Source: Roseibacterium elongatum DSM 19469
Lineage (GTDB): Bacteria > Pseudomonadota > Alphaproteobacteria > Rhodobacterales > Rhodobacteraceae
NCBI RefSeq assembly: GCF_000590925.1
Contig: NZ_CP004372.1
Location: 1,655,001-1,719,000, forward strand
Length of the DNA stretch: 64,000 nucleotides
Direction: 5' to 3'
In this document: positions 1-8,953 of the stretch, piece after piece
Position numbering within the stretch: the first letter of the stretch is position 1
How the letters are laid out: every line of letters begins with the position of its first letter
The notes under the pieces: model-generated
Told to the model about the DNA's origin: nothing
Databases searched by the model: none
What the model saw: the letters and a program-made list of their open reading frames with translations, nothing else
Program-made: the position numbers and the translations under genes

Positions 1-937
1 GTCGAAGAGTTGAAAGCGGGCGCGCGCGCCGAACTGGCCAATCTCGACTCGATGGGCGGGGCCGATCGCCGCAATCGAATACATGAAGTCGCGGTTGGTC
101 GAGTCCAATGCCGATCGCGTCGGCGGGATCGAACGTGGCGACACGACCGTTGTCGGCGTGAACAAGTACACCCAATCCGAACCCTCGCCGCTGATGGGCG
201 AGGATGGCGGCATCATGACCGTCGATCCCGGTGTCGAGGCCGACCAGATTGACCGCCTGAACGCCTGGCGCGAGGCGCGGGACGAAGCCGCAGTGCAAGG
301 CGCGCTGGCCGATCTGCGCGCCGCCGCCACCGAGGGGCGCAACATCATGCCCGCTTCGATCGCCGCGGCCAAGGCGGGTGCGACGACCGGCGAATGGTCG
401 GGCGTCATGCGCGCGGTTCACGGTCAGTATCGCGGGCCCACCGGCGTGTCGAAATCGGTGTCGAACAAGACCGAAGGGCTGGATGACATCCGCGCCGCCG
501 TGGATGCCGTCAGCGACAGCCTGGGACGCCGGCTGAAATTCCTCGTGGGCAAGCCGGGGCTCGACGGCCATTCCAATGGTGCCGAGCAAATCGCCTTCCG
601 TGCGCGCGATTGCGGCATGGATATTTCCTACGAAGGGATTCGCCTGACCCCGGCCGAAATCATCGAAGCCGCCAAGACCGAAGAGGTTCATGTCATTGGC
701 CTGTCGATCCTGTCGGGCAGCCACATTCCCCTGATCCGCGAGGTCATGGACCGTCTGCGCGCCGAAGGCATGGATCATATTCCCGTCCTTGTCGGTGGCA
801 TCATTCCGGACGAGGACGCGCAAACCCTGTTGGGCTATGGCGTGGCGCGCGTGTACACGCCCAAGGACTTCGAATTGAACCGGATCATGATGGATATCGT
901 GGCCTGCGCCGACCCGGAATCCATTGCGGCCGAGTGA
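1..937 (+). CDS. ecm: Ethylmalonyl-CoA mutase, C-terminal part, with a frameshift
   Basis: Coenzyme B12-dependent mutase of the ethylmalonyl-CoA pathway, converting (2R)-ethylmalonyl-CoA to methylsuccinyl-CoA during acetate assimilation. The visible part is the end of the catalytic domain followed by the B12-binding domain, which carries the base-off motif DGHSNG (codons from about 562), then LSILSGSH and VGGIIP. The beginning lies outside the window. The first 57-63 bases read in frame 1 (ending ...NLDSMGGA), while everything after reads in frame 2 (beginning IAAIEYMKSRLVESN). Both halves look like contiguous mutase sequence, so one extra base sits in the GGGGCC stretch near 57-63. Frame 2 is closed upstream by TGA at 11-13. 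The rest is intact and family-like, so a sequencing error is as likely as a real mutation. Methylmalonyl-CoA mutase is the alternative, but the ERGDTTVVGVN / SEPSPL region fits the Ecm branch better. Confidence 0.82.
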
Positions 938-981
938 CTCCGGAATATTTGGCCAAGTCGACCAGTTAACCTTTTGCCTTG

Positions 982-1007
982 CCCTTGCGACAAAAACGTC
1001 GCAAGGG
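982..1007 (+). promoter_or_regulatory. Perfect 10-bp hairpin in front of the H-NS gene
   Basis: CCCTTGCGAC and GTCGCAAGGG pair perfectly around an AAAAAC loop. There is no T-run after it, so it is not a classical intrinsic terminator. Its 3' arm contains AAGGG, directly before an in-frame ATG at 1010. It could stabilise the ecm 3' end or control translation of the H-NS gene. The function is inferred. Confidence 0.45.
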
Positions 1008-1051
1008 AAATGAAGTATGACTTTACGGCAATGGGAATTGGGACGAAACGA

Positions 1052-1366
1052 ATGGCCAAGAACCTCGAAAAGATGTCGCTTGAAGAGTTGAAGGCCCACC
1101 GCAAGGAGGTGGATGCCGCGATTGCCGATTTCGAAAAACGAAGGAAACAGGAAGCCCTGATTGCCGCGCAAAAGGCGGCGCAGGAGTTCGGGTTTTCCCT
1201 TGAGGATGTCATGGGCGCAAAAGGCGCAAAGACCAAGACCAAGGGCGTTCCGAAATACGCCAACCCCGACGATGGCAGCCAGACCTGGACCGGGCGTGGC
1301 CGTCAACCGCAATGGATCAAGGATGCCCTTGCCGCAGGCAAGTCGCTGGACGATCTGGCAATCTGA
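1052..1366 (+). CDS. H-NS family nucleoid-associated regulator (HvrA-like)
   Basis: Small DNA-binding protein of the H-NS/HvrA group, 104 residues. The N-terminal half is charged and helical (LEKMSLEELKAHRKEV), as expected for the oligomerisation segment. The C-terminal core has the family signature TWTGRGRQPQWI at residues 78-89, where GRGR is the AT-hook-like minor-groove loop. A lysine- and glycine-rich linker (about 55-66) joins them. The start at 1052 gives the usual family N-terminus. An in-frame ATG at 1010 would add 14 residues, with its Shine-Dalgarno buried in the hairpin described separately. In Rhodobacter, HvrA affects photosynthesis and nitrogen genes, but the targets here are unknown. 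deoD begins 4 bases after the stop. Confidence 0.87.
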   Translation: MAKNLEKMSLEELKAHRKEVDAAIADFEKRRKQEALIAAQKAAQEFGFSLEDVMGAKGAKTKTKGVPKYANPDDGSQTWTGRGRQPQWIKDALAAGKSLDDLAI

Positions 1367-1369
1367 ACC

Positions 1370-2074
1370 ATGACCATTCACATTGGCGCCAAGCCGGGCG
1401 AGATCGCGGAAACCGTTCTCATGCCCGGCGACCCGCTGCGTGCGAAATGGGCGGCGGAAACCTTTCTGGAAAACCCGGTCTGCGTGAATGAAATCCGCGG
1501 CATGCTGGGCTTTACCGGCACCTGGCGCGGCAATCCCGTCACGATCCATGGATCGGGCATGGGAATGCCCAGCCTGTCGATCTATGCCAATGAATTGATC
1601 CGCGATTACGGGGCCAGGACGCTGATCCGCATCGGCTCGACCGGCGCTATGCAGGATTATGTCAAACTGCGCGACGTGGTTCTGGCAATGACCTCCTCGA
1701 CCCTGTCGACCCCATCGCGGGGTATCTTTCGCGAATTGAATTTCGCCCCTTGTGCCGATTACGGATTGCTCGAAGCGGCGAATGCAGCGGCACGGGCGAA
1801 GGGCATCACGACCCATGTTGGCGGAATCTATTCCTCGGATGTCTTCTATGATGAACGCCCCGATCTGAACGAGCAGATGACCCGCCACGGTATTTTGGCC
1901 GTCGAAATGGAGGCGGCCGAGCTGTATACCCTCGCCGCGCGCCACGGGTGCCGCGCGCTGGCGGTGCTGACGGTGTCGGATCATCTGCTGACGCACGAGG
2001 CGTTGCCCTCGGAAGATCGGCAATCGTCCTTTTCCGATATGGTCGAAATCGCGCTCGAGGCGGCCTTCGCATGA
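1370..2074 (+). CDS. deoD: Purine nucleoside phosphorylase, DeoD type
   Basis: Cleaves purine (deoxy)nucleosides with phosphate to free base and (deoxy)ribose-1-phosphate in purine salvage. At 234 residues it matches the hexameric bacterial DeoD family. Visible signatures are MPGDPLRAK (18-26, phosphate site), the nucleoside-site run VEMEAAELY starting at 178, and TVSDH with Asp204 and Arg217 at the positions used by the E. coli enzyme for protonating the base. It begins 4 bases after the H-NS stop, and its own stop overlaps the next ATG (ATGA), so translation of the next gene is probably coupled. Confidence 0.95.
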   Translation: MTIHIGAKPGEIAETVLMPGDPLRAKWAAETFLENPVCVNEIRGMLGFTGTWRGNPVTIHGSGMGMPSLSIYANELIRDYGARTLIRIGSTGAMQDYVKLRDVVLAMTSSTLSTPSRGIFRELNFAPCADYGLLEAANAAARAKGITTHVGGIYSSDVFYDERPDLNEQMTRHGILAVEMEAAELYTLAARHGCRALAVLTVSDHLLTHEALPSEDRQSSFSDMVEIALEAAFA

Positions 2075-3051
2075 AACTGAAGCGGAGGATTGCAGGCCAG
2101 AAGGTTGGGGCCGTCGGCCTTGGCTGCATGAGCTTCGGCGGCGTTTACGGCGCCACGACCGAGGGCGAAAGCCACGCTTGCCTGGCCGCCGCCATCGATC
2201 TGGGCATCACCCATTGGGATGTGGCCGAGATCTATGGCATGGGCATCAGCGAGCGGGCGATCGGGGCCTATCTGGCGCAAACGAACGCGCCGGTCACCCT
2301 GGCGACCAAGGCGGGCATCTACCCCAAGCCGACCCGCCATTTCCGCAACGACGCCGAGGCGCTGCGCCGCTCGCTCGAAGGATCGCTCGAACGCTTGGGC
2401 CGTGACAGTGTCGATCTGTTCTACATCCACCGCCGCGAGGCCGACCGCCCCATCGAAGAGGTGATGGAAACGCTGGCGGGCTTCATCGCCGAGGGGCTGA
2501 TCGGGGCCATCGGCCTGTCCGAGGTGGCCCCCGCGACCCTGCGGCGCGCCCATGCGGTCCATCCCGTGGCCGCCGTGCAGTCGGAATACTCGCTTTGGAC
2601 GCGCCAGCCCGAGCTTGGCATGATCCAGACCTGTGCCGAGCTTGGCGTGACCTTCGTGGCCTTCTCACCCGTGGGGCGCGGCATCTTCGCCGATCGCTTT
2701 CCACGGCGCGAAGACTTCCCGCCCGAGGATTTCCGGCAGGCCAACCCCCGTTTCGTCGAGCCGAATTTCAGCGCCAACAAGGCCGCCATCGCCCCGTTCC
2801 AGGATTGGTGCCGCGCGCGCGGCTGGTCCACGGCCGCTACGGCGGTGGCCTGGACGCTGGCACAGGGCGACCACATTCTGCCCATTCCGGGCACGCGAAC
2901 GGCGGCGAACCTGCGCGACCTCGTCCGCGCCGACGACATCGTCCTGAGCGCGCAGGATCTGGCCGAGATCGAGGCGATCCTGCCCGCGGGCTTTGCCCAT
3001 GGCGACCGCTATTCCGATGCGCAATACGGTGGGGTGGAGCGCTATTGCTGA
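2071..3051 (+). CDS. Aldo/keto reductase
   Basis: NADPH-dependent aldo/keto reductase of the YajO/Tas-like bacterial group, 326 residues. The catalytic tetrad is readable: Asp50, Tyr55 (DVAEIYG), Lys80 (ATKAGIY) and His120 (FYIHRRE). The C-terminal cofactor loop is IPGTRT. The start codon overlaps the deoD stop by four bases (ATGA). The natural substrate cannot be told from sequence; pairing with a nucleoside phosphorylase might suggest a sugar or aldehyde, but this is weak. It converges on the decarboxylase gene with only about 20 bases between the stops and no obvious terminator. Confidence 0.9.
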   Translation: MKLKRRIAGQKVGAVGLGCMSFGGVYGATTEGESHACLAAAIDLGITHWDVAEIYGMGISERAIGAYLAQTNAPVTLATKAGIYPKPTRHFRNDAEALRRSLEGSLERLGRDSVDLFYIHRREADRPIEEVMETLAGFIAEGLIGAIGLSEVAPATLRRAHAVHPVAAVQSEYSLWTRQPELGMIQTCAELGVTFVAFSPVGRGIFADRFPRREDFPPEDFRQANPRFVEPNFSANKAAIAPFQDWCRARGWSTAATAVAWTLAQGDHILPIPGTRTAANLRDLVRADDIVLSAQDLAEIEAILPAGFAHGDRYSDAQYGGVERYC

Positions 3052-3072
3052 CGCGCTCTACCCGGTGCCGGA

Positions 3073-4239
3073 TCAGATCACCACGACATCCAGCGGCGGA
3101 AAGCCGTTGAACCCGACAGAGGCATAGCTCGACGTGTAGGCACCGCAGGCCCGGATCAGGATGCGGTCGCCGGCCTTCAGCCCCAGTGGCAGGGACACGG
3201 GACGTTTCTCGTACAGCACATCGGCGCTGTCGCAGGACGGGCCGGCCAAGATGCAGGGGCCCATCGCCTCGTGATCGCGGTCGGTGACGAACTGGTAGCG
3301 GATCGCCTCGTCCATGGTTTCGGCCAGCCCCGAGAATTTGCCGATATCCAGCATCACCCAACGGTGCAGATCGTCATGCGACTTGCGCGAGACCAGCAGA
3401 ACCTCGGCGGCGATCAGTCCAGCCTCGGCCACCAGGCCACGGCCGGGTTCGGCCATGATGCGGGGTACGTCGCCAAACCGCTCGGCGACCAACTCGGCCA
3501 CGCGGGCGGCATAGGCCGTCGGGTGCGGAATGTCGTCGCCGTAAAACGCCGGGAACCCGCCGCCGATGTTCAACAGGTCGAGCTCAAAACCCGCGGCACG
3601 ACCGGCGTGCCACACCTGCGCGATCTGGTCGAGGACCGGCGCCCACATCATCGGGTCGCGCGTCTGGCTGCCGACATGGAAGGACAGGCCGACCGGGCGC
3701 AGCCCCAGCGCGCGTGCCTGCGCCATCAGTTCCAGCGCGACGTCATGCGAGGTGCCGAATTTGCGCGTCAGCGGCCAGTCTGCGCCCGAGGCGTCGACCA
3801 GCAGGCGGATATAGACCTGCGCGCCGGGAGCATGCTCGGCGATCTTTTCCAGTTCTTCGGCGGCGTCGGCGGCAAAGATCTCGACCCCGACAGCATGGGC
3901 AAAGGCGATGTCGGCGGGTTTCTTGACCGTGTTGCCGAACGAAATGTCCTCGGCATGGGCGCCGGCGGCAAGGCAAAGCTCGATCTCGCGGCGCGAGGCG
4001 GCGTCGAAATGCCCGCCGATGGCGGCCAGACGCTCGAGGATCTCGGGGGCGGGGTTGGCCTTGACGGCATAGTGGATGGCGGCGCGGCCAAGTCCGGCGG
4101 AAAGCGCGTGATACTGCGCTTCGACGCGGTCGATATCGAGGATCAGCGTCGGGCGCTCGAAGACATGCGCGCGGGCAAAGGACTCGAGGCGCGACGAAAC
4201 GGGGGCTGCGGCCGAAAGGCCGGTAAACGTAGCAGTCAT
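3073..4239 (-). CDS. Ornithine/lysine decarboxylase, group IV PLP enzyme
   Basis: PLP-dependent fold-type III decarboxylase making putrescine (and possibly cadaverine), the entry to polyamine synthesis. With the chosen start it has 388 residues. Visible are the Schiff-base lysine in YAVKANP (Lys60), the PLP-stacking His188 (HVGSQ), GGGFP (phosphate loop, 226-230), EPGR (264-267), the catalytic Cys336 in CDSAD supplied across the dimer, and GAYTSSYASVGFNGF at the end. An ATG at 4245 lies directly on the GGAG ribosome site, so the ATG six bases further in (4239) is the better start. Ornithine versus lysine preference cannot be settled. A second decarboxylase of this family starts at 63303. Confidence 0.9.
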   Translation of the reverse strand: MTATFTGLSAAAPVSSRLESFARAHVFERPTLILDIDRVEAQYHALSAGLGRAAIHYAVKANPAPEILERLAAIGGHFDAASRREIELCLAAGAHAEDISFGNTVKKPADIAFAHAVGVEIFAADAAEELEKIAEHAPGAQVYIRLLVDASGADWPLTRKFGTSHDVALELMAQARALGLRPVGLSFHVGSQTRDPMMWAPVLDQIAQVWHAGRAAGFELDLLNIGGGFPAFYGDDIPHPTAYAARVAELVAERFGDVPRIMAEPGRGLVAEAGLIAAEVLLVSRKSHDDLHRWVMLDIGKFSGLAETMDEAIRYQFVTDRDHEAMGPCILAGPSCDSADVLYEKRPVSLPLGLKAGDRILIRACGAYTSSYASVGFNGFPPLDVVVI

Positions 4240-4440
4240 GGTCATCTCCGATAAGACCGGGGGCCCGGATAGGCCGGCTCAGTGCCGAAAGGAGACGTTA
4301 CCGTCGCTACGTAACTGCGGTGGTTGGGCCTGTGGGGCTTGCCACCCGTGACAGAGGCGCGTGCGTTGGCGTCCGTGCGCAGGCAGATGGGGCCAAACGC
4401 GAGTCGGATCAAGGGGTTTCTTCGAGTGCTGACAATTTTT
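4240..4440 (-). promoter_or_regulatory. Leader of the decarboxylase gene, possible speF-type RNA element
   Basis: About 200 non-coding bases precede the decarboxylase. In the transcript sense there are two short stem-loops near the start: GTTAC...GTAAC (4297-4315) and CGGC-loop-GCCG (4275-4287). The latter lies close to the GGAG ribosome site. Ornithine decarboxylase genes of alphaproteobacteria often carry the speF RNA motif (Rfam RF00518). Position and gene fit, but I cannot confirm the consensus by eye. Confidence 0.3.
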
Positions 4441-4450
4441 TCTTTGCACG

Positions 4451-4516
4451 CGTTTTCCTCGAGGAAAACGGAAAGGAATTCTCAAGAATTCCTGCTCGAA
4501 AAACGCGCGTTTTTCG
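4451..4516. repeat. Cluster of three palindromes after the DUF1989 gene
   Basis: Three palindromes in a row: CGTTTTCCTCGAGGAAAACG (4451-4470, perfect), GGAATTCT-CA-AGAATTCC (4475-4492), and CGAAAAACGCGCGTTTTTCG (4497-4516, perfect). They sit directly 3' of the DUF1989 stop. The first is identical to one after selU (41618-41637), and a related pair follows mch. They form a REP-like or 3'-UTR hairpin family. Confidence 0.75.
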
Positions 4517-4520
4517 GCCA

Positions 4521-5372
4521 CTAGCGCCCGTGGCTGCGGACGTAGCCATTTACGGGTGGCGCTGTGTGGCCCGGCGTGGCGGCGCAGTCGAACAGCTCGA
4601 CCAACAGCGGATGACAGGGCGCGGTGTCGCTGGAATGCTCGGCCCCGCAATCGCCGCCGGGGCAGGCCGACAGCGCACCAAGCAGGTCGATCTCGGCCAG
4701 AAAATCGATGTGATCGCCGGGGCGCACGGGGCTGGCCTTCATGAAATACTGGCCGGTGTCGCGGGTGAACCCGGTGCACATGAAGACGTTCAGCACGTCA
4801 TGGACATGGCCCTCGGCCTCGGCCAGGGGCAGGCCGGTTTCCTCGGCCAGTGCGCGGGTCAGGTTGGAATGGCAGCAGTGGTGATACTGTCCGCCCGACA
4901 AGAGGTTGTGCGTGTAGGGATCGCAGCGCGTGCCGATCACGTCATGGACCGACCCGCCGAACGGGTCGATGCCGTACCAATCCAGGCTATCGGCGACGAT
5001 CGTCGCCATCGGGCGCAGCGCCGGAAAACTGGACCACAGCCGGTCGCCGGTGGTCACGTGGGTGCCATGAAGGGCGCGGGCTTGCCGGAATAGAACCGCT
5101 CGGACAGGTCGTCGGCATTCCACAGGTTCAGATCGCCCACCTGCGGCCCCTCGATGCTGCGTATGCGGATCACTTGGCCGGCCCTGGCGCGAAAGGTTCG
5201 GGCCTCGCGCGGGGGGACGACGCACCTCGTGCCGTTTCACCAGCCCTTCACGGGCCAGCCGCATGCGCATGGGGTCGGGCGCCGGCAGGGTCGAGACCGG
5301 ATAACAGATCACCGGGGCAATGGCCCGGCGGGCCTCGGCGTCGGGTGGGGGGCTGTGTCGCGGCGATGTCAT
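4521..5372 (-). CDS. DUF1989 urea-carboxylase-associated family protein, with two compensating frameshifts
   Basis: Member of the DUF1989 family (urea carboxylase-associated / urea amidolyase-related proteins). The biochemical role is poorly defined, although members accompany urea and amine catabolism. The N-terminus (PVICYPVSTLPAPD) and the C-terminal half (GTHVTTGDRLWSSF, GGSVHDVIGTRCDPYT, GGQYHHCCHSNL, with a likely metal-binding His/Cys cluster) are normal. Between them about 45 residues read as unrelated, arginine-rich sequence. The missing piece (VVPPREARTFRARAG... through IEGPQVGDLNLW) is found in the neighbouring frame. One extra base in the G6 run at 5211-5216 and one missing base near 5078-5080 explain this. 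The frame stays open throughout, so a product would be made, but with a scrambled core. The start at 5372 is chosen from the family-like N-terminus. Confidence 0.75.
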   Translation of the reverse strand: MTSPRHSPPPDAEARRAIAPVICYPVSTLPAPDPMRMRLAREGLVKRHEVRRPPARGPNLSRQGRPSDPHTQHRGAAGGRSEPVECRRPVRAVLFRQARALHGTHVTTGDRLWSSFPALRPMATIVADSLDWYGIDPFGGSVHDVIGTRCDPYTHNLLSGGQYHHCCHSNLTRALAEETGLPLAEAEGHVHDVLNVFMCTGFTRDTGQYFMKASPVRPGDHIDFLAEIDLLGALSACPGGDCGAEHSSDTAPCHPLLVELFDCAATPGHTAPPVNGYVRSHGR

Positions 5373-5510
5373 CTCGGGGCGCCTGTTTTCTTCACGGCCC
5401 GAGGATCGCAGAAAACCGCCGCCATGCAAGCATGGGCACCGGCGACAGGCCGACTGCCCCGCCCCGATCAGGGTCCGCCGGTGCGGCGGGGCCCCGGAAC
5501 ACGGCAGCGC

Positions 5511-5654
5511 TCAGGCGGCGACGGGCAGGTCGATATACTCGTTGTCGTCCAGCTCGGGCTGCTTCTCGGGGGTATAGTAGGCCCAGGCCTGTTCCAGAAC
5601 CGCAAGGGCTTCTTCGGCGGGCGATTGGGCGGGCGTGTGCTGTTGCTCGGTCAT
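5511..5654 (-). CDS. Small acidic protein of 47 residues, unknown function
   Basis: A short gene with a good ribosome site (GAGAGG, six bases before ATG). The product starts MTEQQHTPAQSPAEEALAVL and ends YIDLPVAA. It is acidic, with an amphipathic helical first half, an AYYTPE centre and no signal or membrane segment. It lies downstream of the sdhB terminator on the same strand and upstream of the DUF1989 gene. I recall similar small acidic proteins in related bacteria but cannot name a family. Codon use looks like that of its neighbours. Confidence 0.6.
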   Translation of the reverse strand: MTEQQHTPAQSPAEEALAVLEQAWAYYTPEKQPELDDNEYIDLPVAA

Positions 5655-5845
5655 GGTGCCTCTCAGGCGTAATCAATGACCCTCCCTCGGACGCAAAGGT
5701 ATGCCTTGGTGGACCACTGTACATCCGACAGTTCGGCAATACCGCCATGCACGACGCGAAAACCTGACGCAGCGGCAGGCCGGTCAGCCGCTCGACCGCC
5801 TGCATCATGGCCTTGCCCGTGCAACGGGTCCAAAGGGCGGGCCAT
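5655..5845 (-). other. Spacer between sdhB terminator and the 47-residue gene
   Basis: About 190 bases. Two frames are open on the minus strand, but neither translation is recognisable, and the longer one would start inside the terminator stem. I see no supported gene. A promoter for the small gene probably lies here. Confidence 0.4.
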
Positions 5846-5874
5846 GAAAAAACCTCCCCGGAGGTCCGGAGAGG
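5846..5874 (-). terminator. Intrinsic terminator of the sdh operon
   Basis: Read on the minus strand, CCTCTCCGG-ACCT-CCGGGGAGG forms a nine-pair stem (one G-U) followed by TTTTTTC. It lies about 40 bases past the sdhB stop and closes sdhCDAB. Confidence 0.9.
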
Positions 5875-5912
5875 TCATCCCGTGCGGCGCAAACGGGCCG
5901 TTTGGCTGTCGA

Positions 5913-6692
5913 TCAGAGCTGTCGCTCGACCATCATCTTCTTGATCTCGGCGATGGCCTTGGCCGGGTTCAGATCCTTGGGGCAGGTCTTGGCGCAGTTC
6001 ATGATCGTGTGGCAGCGATAGAGTTTGAACGGATCTTCCAGATCGTCCAGACGCTCGCCCGTCGCCTCGTCGCGGCTGTCGATGATCCAGCGATAGGCAT
6101 GCAGCAGCGCGGCCGGCCCAAGGTAGCGGTCGCCGTTCCACCAGTAGCTGGGGCACGAGGTCGAGCAGGAGGCGCACATCACGCACTCATAAAGACCGTC
6201 GAGTTTCTTGCGATCCTCGATCGACTGGCGCCATTCGTGTTCGGGGCGCTGCGTCTTGGTCTCCAGCCACGGCATGATGCTGGCGTGCTGGGCGTAGAAA
6301 TGCGTCAGGTCCGGGATCAGGTCCTTGACCACGGGCATGTGGGGCAGGGGGTAGATCTTCACGTCGCCCTTGATCTCGTCCATGCCGTAGATGCAGGCCA
6401 GCGTGTTGATGCCGTCGATATTCATCGCGCAGGACCCGCAGATGCCCTCGCGGCAGGACCGGCGGAAGGTCAGCGTGGGGTCGATCTCGTTCTTGATCTT
6501 GATCAGCGCGTCCAGAACCATCGGCCCGCACGTGTCCATGTCGACCCAGTAGGTATCGACGCGCGGGTTTTCGCCATCGTCGGGGTTCCAGCGATACACC
6601 TGGAACTTGCGCAGGTTCGTGGCGCCCTCGGGCTTGGGCCATGTCTTGCCGGTCTTGATGCGGGAATTCTTGGGCAGGGCCAGTTCAACCAT
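5913..6692 (-). CDS. sdhB: Succinate dehydrogenase iron-sulfur subunit
   Basis: Electron-transfer subunit of complex II, 259 residues. It passes electrons from the SdhA flavin to quinone through three clusters. All ligands are visible: the [2Fe-2S] set Cys80/85/88/100 (CREGICGSC...C), the [4Fe-4S] set in [11 protein letters not shown] (170-180), and the [3Fe-4S] set in [14 protein letters not shown] (227-237). Last gene of the sdhCDAB operon, 33 bases after sdhA and followed by an intrinsic terminator. Confidence 0.97.
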   Translation of the reverse strand: MVELALPKNSRIKTGKTWPKPEGATNLRKFQVYRWNPDDGENPRVDTYWVDMDTCGPMVLDALIKIKNEIDPTLTFRRSCREGICGSCAMNIDGINTLACIYGMDEIKGDVKIYPLPHMPVVKDLIPDLTHFYAQHASIMPWLETKTQRPEHEWRQSIEDRKKLDGLYECVMCASCSTSCPSYWWNGDRYLGPAALLHAYRWIIDSRDEATGERLDDLEDPFKLYRCHTIMNCAKTCPKDLNPAKAIAEIKKMMVERQL

Positions 6693-6725
6693 AATGCTTT
6701 CTCCGGTCTCGGTCCGTCGGGCGCG

Positions 6726-8552
6726 TCAGTAGACGCGCGCCTTGGGCTTGATCTTGTCGAGGTCGATGCCGCCCTCGTTGTGCCCGATCAGCGGGTTCAG
6801 GTGCACAGGGCGGTAATCCAGGTCGACCTTCTCGCCATCGACGACGGCCAGTGTGTGCTTGCGCCAGGTTTCGTCGTCGCGATCGGGGTAATCCTCGTGC
6901 GCGTGGGCGCCCCGGCTTTCCTTGCGCGCCTCGGCCGAGACGATGGTGGCCATCGCGTTCGGCATGAGGTTGGTCAGCTCCAGCGTTTCCATCAGGTCCG
7001 AGTTCCAGATCAGCGACTTGTCGGTCACATGAAGGTCGTCGAGCTTGGAGGCGACGCCTTTCATCTTTTCGACCCCCTCGGCCAGCGTCTTGTCGGTGCG
7101 GAAAACGGCGGCGTCGGCCTGCATCGTCTTTTGCATCTCAAGGCGCAACTCGGCGGTCGGCGTGGCCCCGTTCGCATGGCGGATGCCGTCGAAGCGCGCC
7201 AGCGCGTAGTCGAGCGAGGCGCGCGGCACGTCCGGCGTCGCCTCGGACGGGTCCACCACCTCGGCGGCGCGAATGCCGGCGGCCCGCCCGAATACCACAA
7301 GGTCGATCAGGCTGTTCGAGCCAAGGCGGTTCGCCCCGTGCACACTGGCACAACCCGCTTCGCCCACGGCCATCAGGCCGGGCACGATCGCGTCGGGGTT
7401 CTTTTTCGTCGGGTTCAGAACCTCGCCCCAGTAGTTCGTGGGGATGCCGCCCATGTTGTAATGCACCGTCGGCAGCACCGGGATCGGTTCCTTGGTGACA
7501 TCGACCCCGGCAAAGATGCGCGCCGATTCCGAGATGCCCGGCAGGCGCAGGGCCAGCGTTTCGGGCGGCAGGTGGTTCAGGTGCAGGTGGATGTGATCCT
7601 TGCCCTCGCCCACGCCGCGGCCTTCGCGGATTTCCATCGTCATGCAGCGCGATACCACGTCACGGCTGGCCAGATCCTTGTAGGTGGGCGCATAGCGTTC
7701 CATGAACCGCTCCCCCTCGGAATTGGTCAGGTAGCCGCCTTCGCCACGCGCCCCCTCGGTGATCAGGCAGCCCGCGCCATAAATTCCGGTCGGGTGGAAC
7801 TGCACGAACTCCATGTCCTGTAGCGGCAGGCCCTGGCGCGCGACCATGCCGCCGCCGTCGCCGGTGCAGGTATGCGCCGAAGTGGCCGAGAAATAGGCGC
7901 GGCCATAACCGCCCGTGGCCAGCACGACCATCTTGGAGCGGAAGACATGCAGCGTGCCGTCATCCAGTTTCCACGCCACGACGCCGACGCAGCGGCCGTC
8001 CTCGGTCATCAGCAGGTCGGTCGCGAAATACTCGATGTAGAATTCCGCGTTGTTCTTCAGCGACTGGCCATAAAGCGTATGCAGGATGGCATGCCCGGTG
8101 CGGTCGGCGGCGGCGCAGGTGCGCTGCACCGGGGGGCCTTCGCCGAACTCGGTCGTGTGACCGCCAAAGGGGCGCTGATAGATCTTGCCCTCTTCGGTGC
8201 GGCTGAACGGAACCCCGTAATGCTCCAGCTCGTAGACGGCCTTGGGCGCCTCGCGGGCGAGGTATTCCATCGCGTCCGTATCACCCAGCCAGTCCGACCC
8301 TTTCACGGTATCGTACATGTGCCAGTGCCAGTGGTCCGGCCCCATGTTGCCAAGGCTGGCGGCGATCCCGCCCTGGGCTGCGACCGTATGGCTGCGCGTC
8401 GGGAAAACCTTGGTCACGCAGGCGGTCTTGAGGCCCTGTTCGGCCATGCCAAGCGTGGCGCGCAGGCCCGATCCGCCGGCCCCCACCACCACGACGTCAT
8501 AATCGTGCTCGGTGATGTCATAGCTTGCCGTCATGTTTGTCATGTCTTTCAT
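6726..8552 (-). CDS. sdhA: Succinate dehydrogenase flavoprotein subunit
   Basis: Catalytic subunit of complex II, oxidising succinate to fumarate; 608 residues, a full-length family member. The N-terminal FAD-binding motif is GAGGSG (24-29). The covalent-flavin histidine is His55 in [10 protein letters not shown]. Further signatures are [23 protein letters not shown] (in part) and the capping-domain active-site region with its conserved arginines. The first ATG gives [12 protein letters not shown]; the ATG five codons in is an equally plausible start. Short 18-base gap after sdhD. Confidence 0.97.
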   Translation of the reverse strand: MKDMTNMTASYDITEHDYDVVVVGAGGSGLRATLGMAEQGLKTACVTKVFPTRSHTVAAQGGIAASLGNMGPDHWHWHMYDTVKGSDWLGDTDAMEYLAREAPKAVYELEHYGVPFSRTEEGKIYQRPFGGHTTEFGEGPPVQRTCAAADRTGHAILHTLYGQSLKNNAEFYIEYFATDLLMTEDGRCVGVVAWKLDDGTLHVFRSKMVVLATGGYGRAYFSATSAHTCTGDGGGMVARQGLPLQDMEFVQFHPTGIYGAGCLITEGARGEGGYLTNSEGERFMERYAPTYKDLASRDVVSRCMTMEIREGRGVGEGKDHIHLHLNHLPPETLALRLPGISESARIFAGVDVTKEPIPVLPTVHYNMGGIPTNYWGEVLNPTKKNPDAIVPGLMAVGEAGCASVHGANRLGSNSLIDLVVFGRAAGIRAAEVVDPSEATPDVPRASLDYALARFDGIRHANGATPTAELRLEMQKTMQADAAVFRTDKTLAEGVEKMKGVASKLDDLHVTDKSLIWNSDLMETLELTNLMPNAMATIVSAEARKESRGAHAHEDYPDRDDETWRKHTLAVVDGEKVDLDYRPVHLNPLIGHNEGGIDLDKIKPKARVY

Positions 8553-8570
8553 CGCGGAACCTCTCCTGCT

Positions 8571-8942
8571 TCAGAGCGCGATTTGCGCCAGCGCGACGAT
8601 GCCGGCCGCCGCGATGGCGTAGCTGACAATCGTCATGGCGATGATCCAGATCTTGCGCGCCAGACCCTGCACATAGTCCTCGATCAGCGTTGTCACACCG
8701 AGGCGGAAGTGATGCATGCCCACAACCAGAAAGGCCGCGACGACCAGCGCCGGGATCGGCCGCCCGAGGCTGGCCACAACCTCGGCGTGTGTCGCGCCCA
8801 GCAGCGGCCCGATCACGGCCAGGAAAAACGGGGTCAGAACAAGCAGCGCCACCGAGGTGACGGTCATGCTCCAGAAGTGATGCGTGCCGGTATGGGCCGA
8901 ACCCAGCCCTTCGACACGCTTGCGGTCGGTCATGTAGCCCAT
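8571..8942 (-). CDS. sdhD: Succinate dehydrogenase membrane anchor subunit
   Basis: Integral membrane anchor of complex II, 123 residues with three hydrophobic helices (about 27-45, 62-78, 98-122). The loop HHFRLGVTTLIEDYVQG (77-93) contains the conserved His and Asp-Tyr used for quinone and haem contacts in this family. An internal ATG at 8933 (MTDRKR) is a possible alternative start. Twelve-base gap from sdhC. Confidence 0.92.
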   Translation of the reverse strand: MGYMTDRKRVEGLGSAHTGTHHFWSMTVTSVALLVLTPFFLAVIGPLLGATHAEVVASLGRPIPALVVAAFLVVGMHHFRLGVTTLIEDYVQGLARKIWIIAMTIVSYAIAAAGIVALAQIAL

Positions 8943-8953
8943 GGCGTGTCTCC

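Noticed and set aside
982..1007. Intrinsic terminator of ecm
   Set aside because: The stem is perfect but no T-run follows; it is kept as a hairpin of unknown role.
5663..5878. 71-codon frame upstream of the small acidic gene
   Set aside because: Its ATG falls inside the sdh terminator stem and the sequence matches nothing I know.
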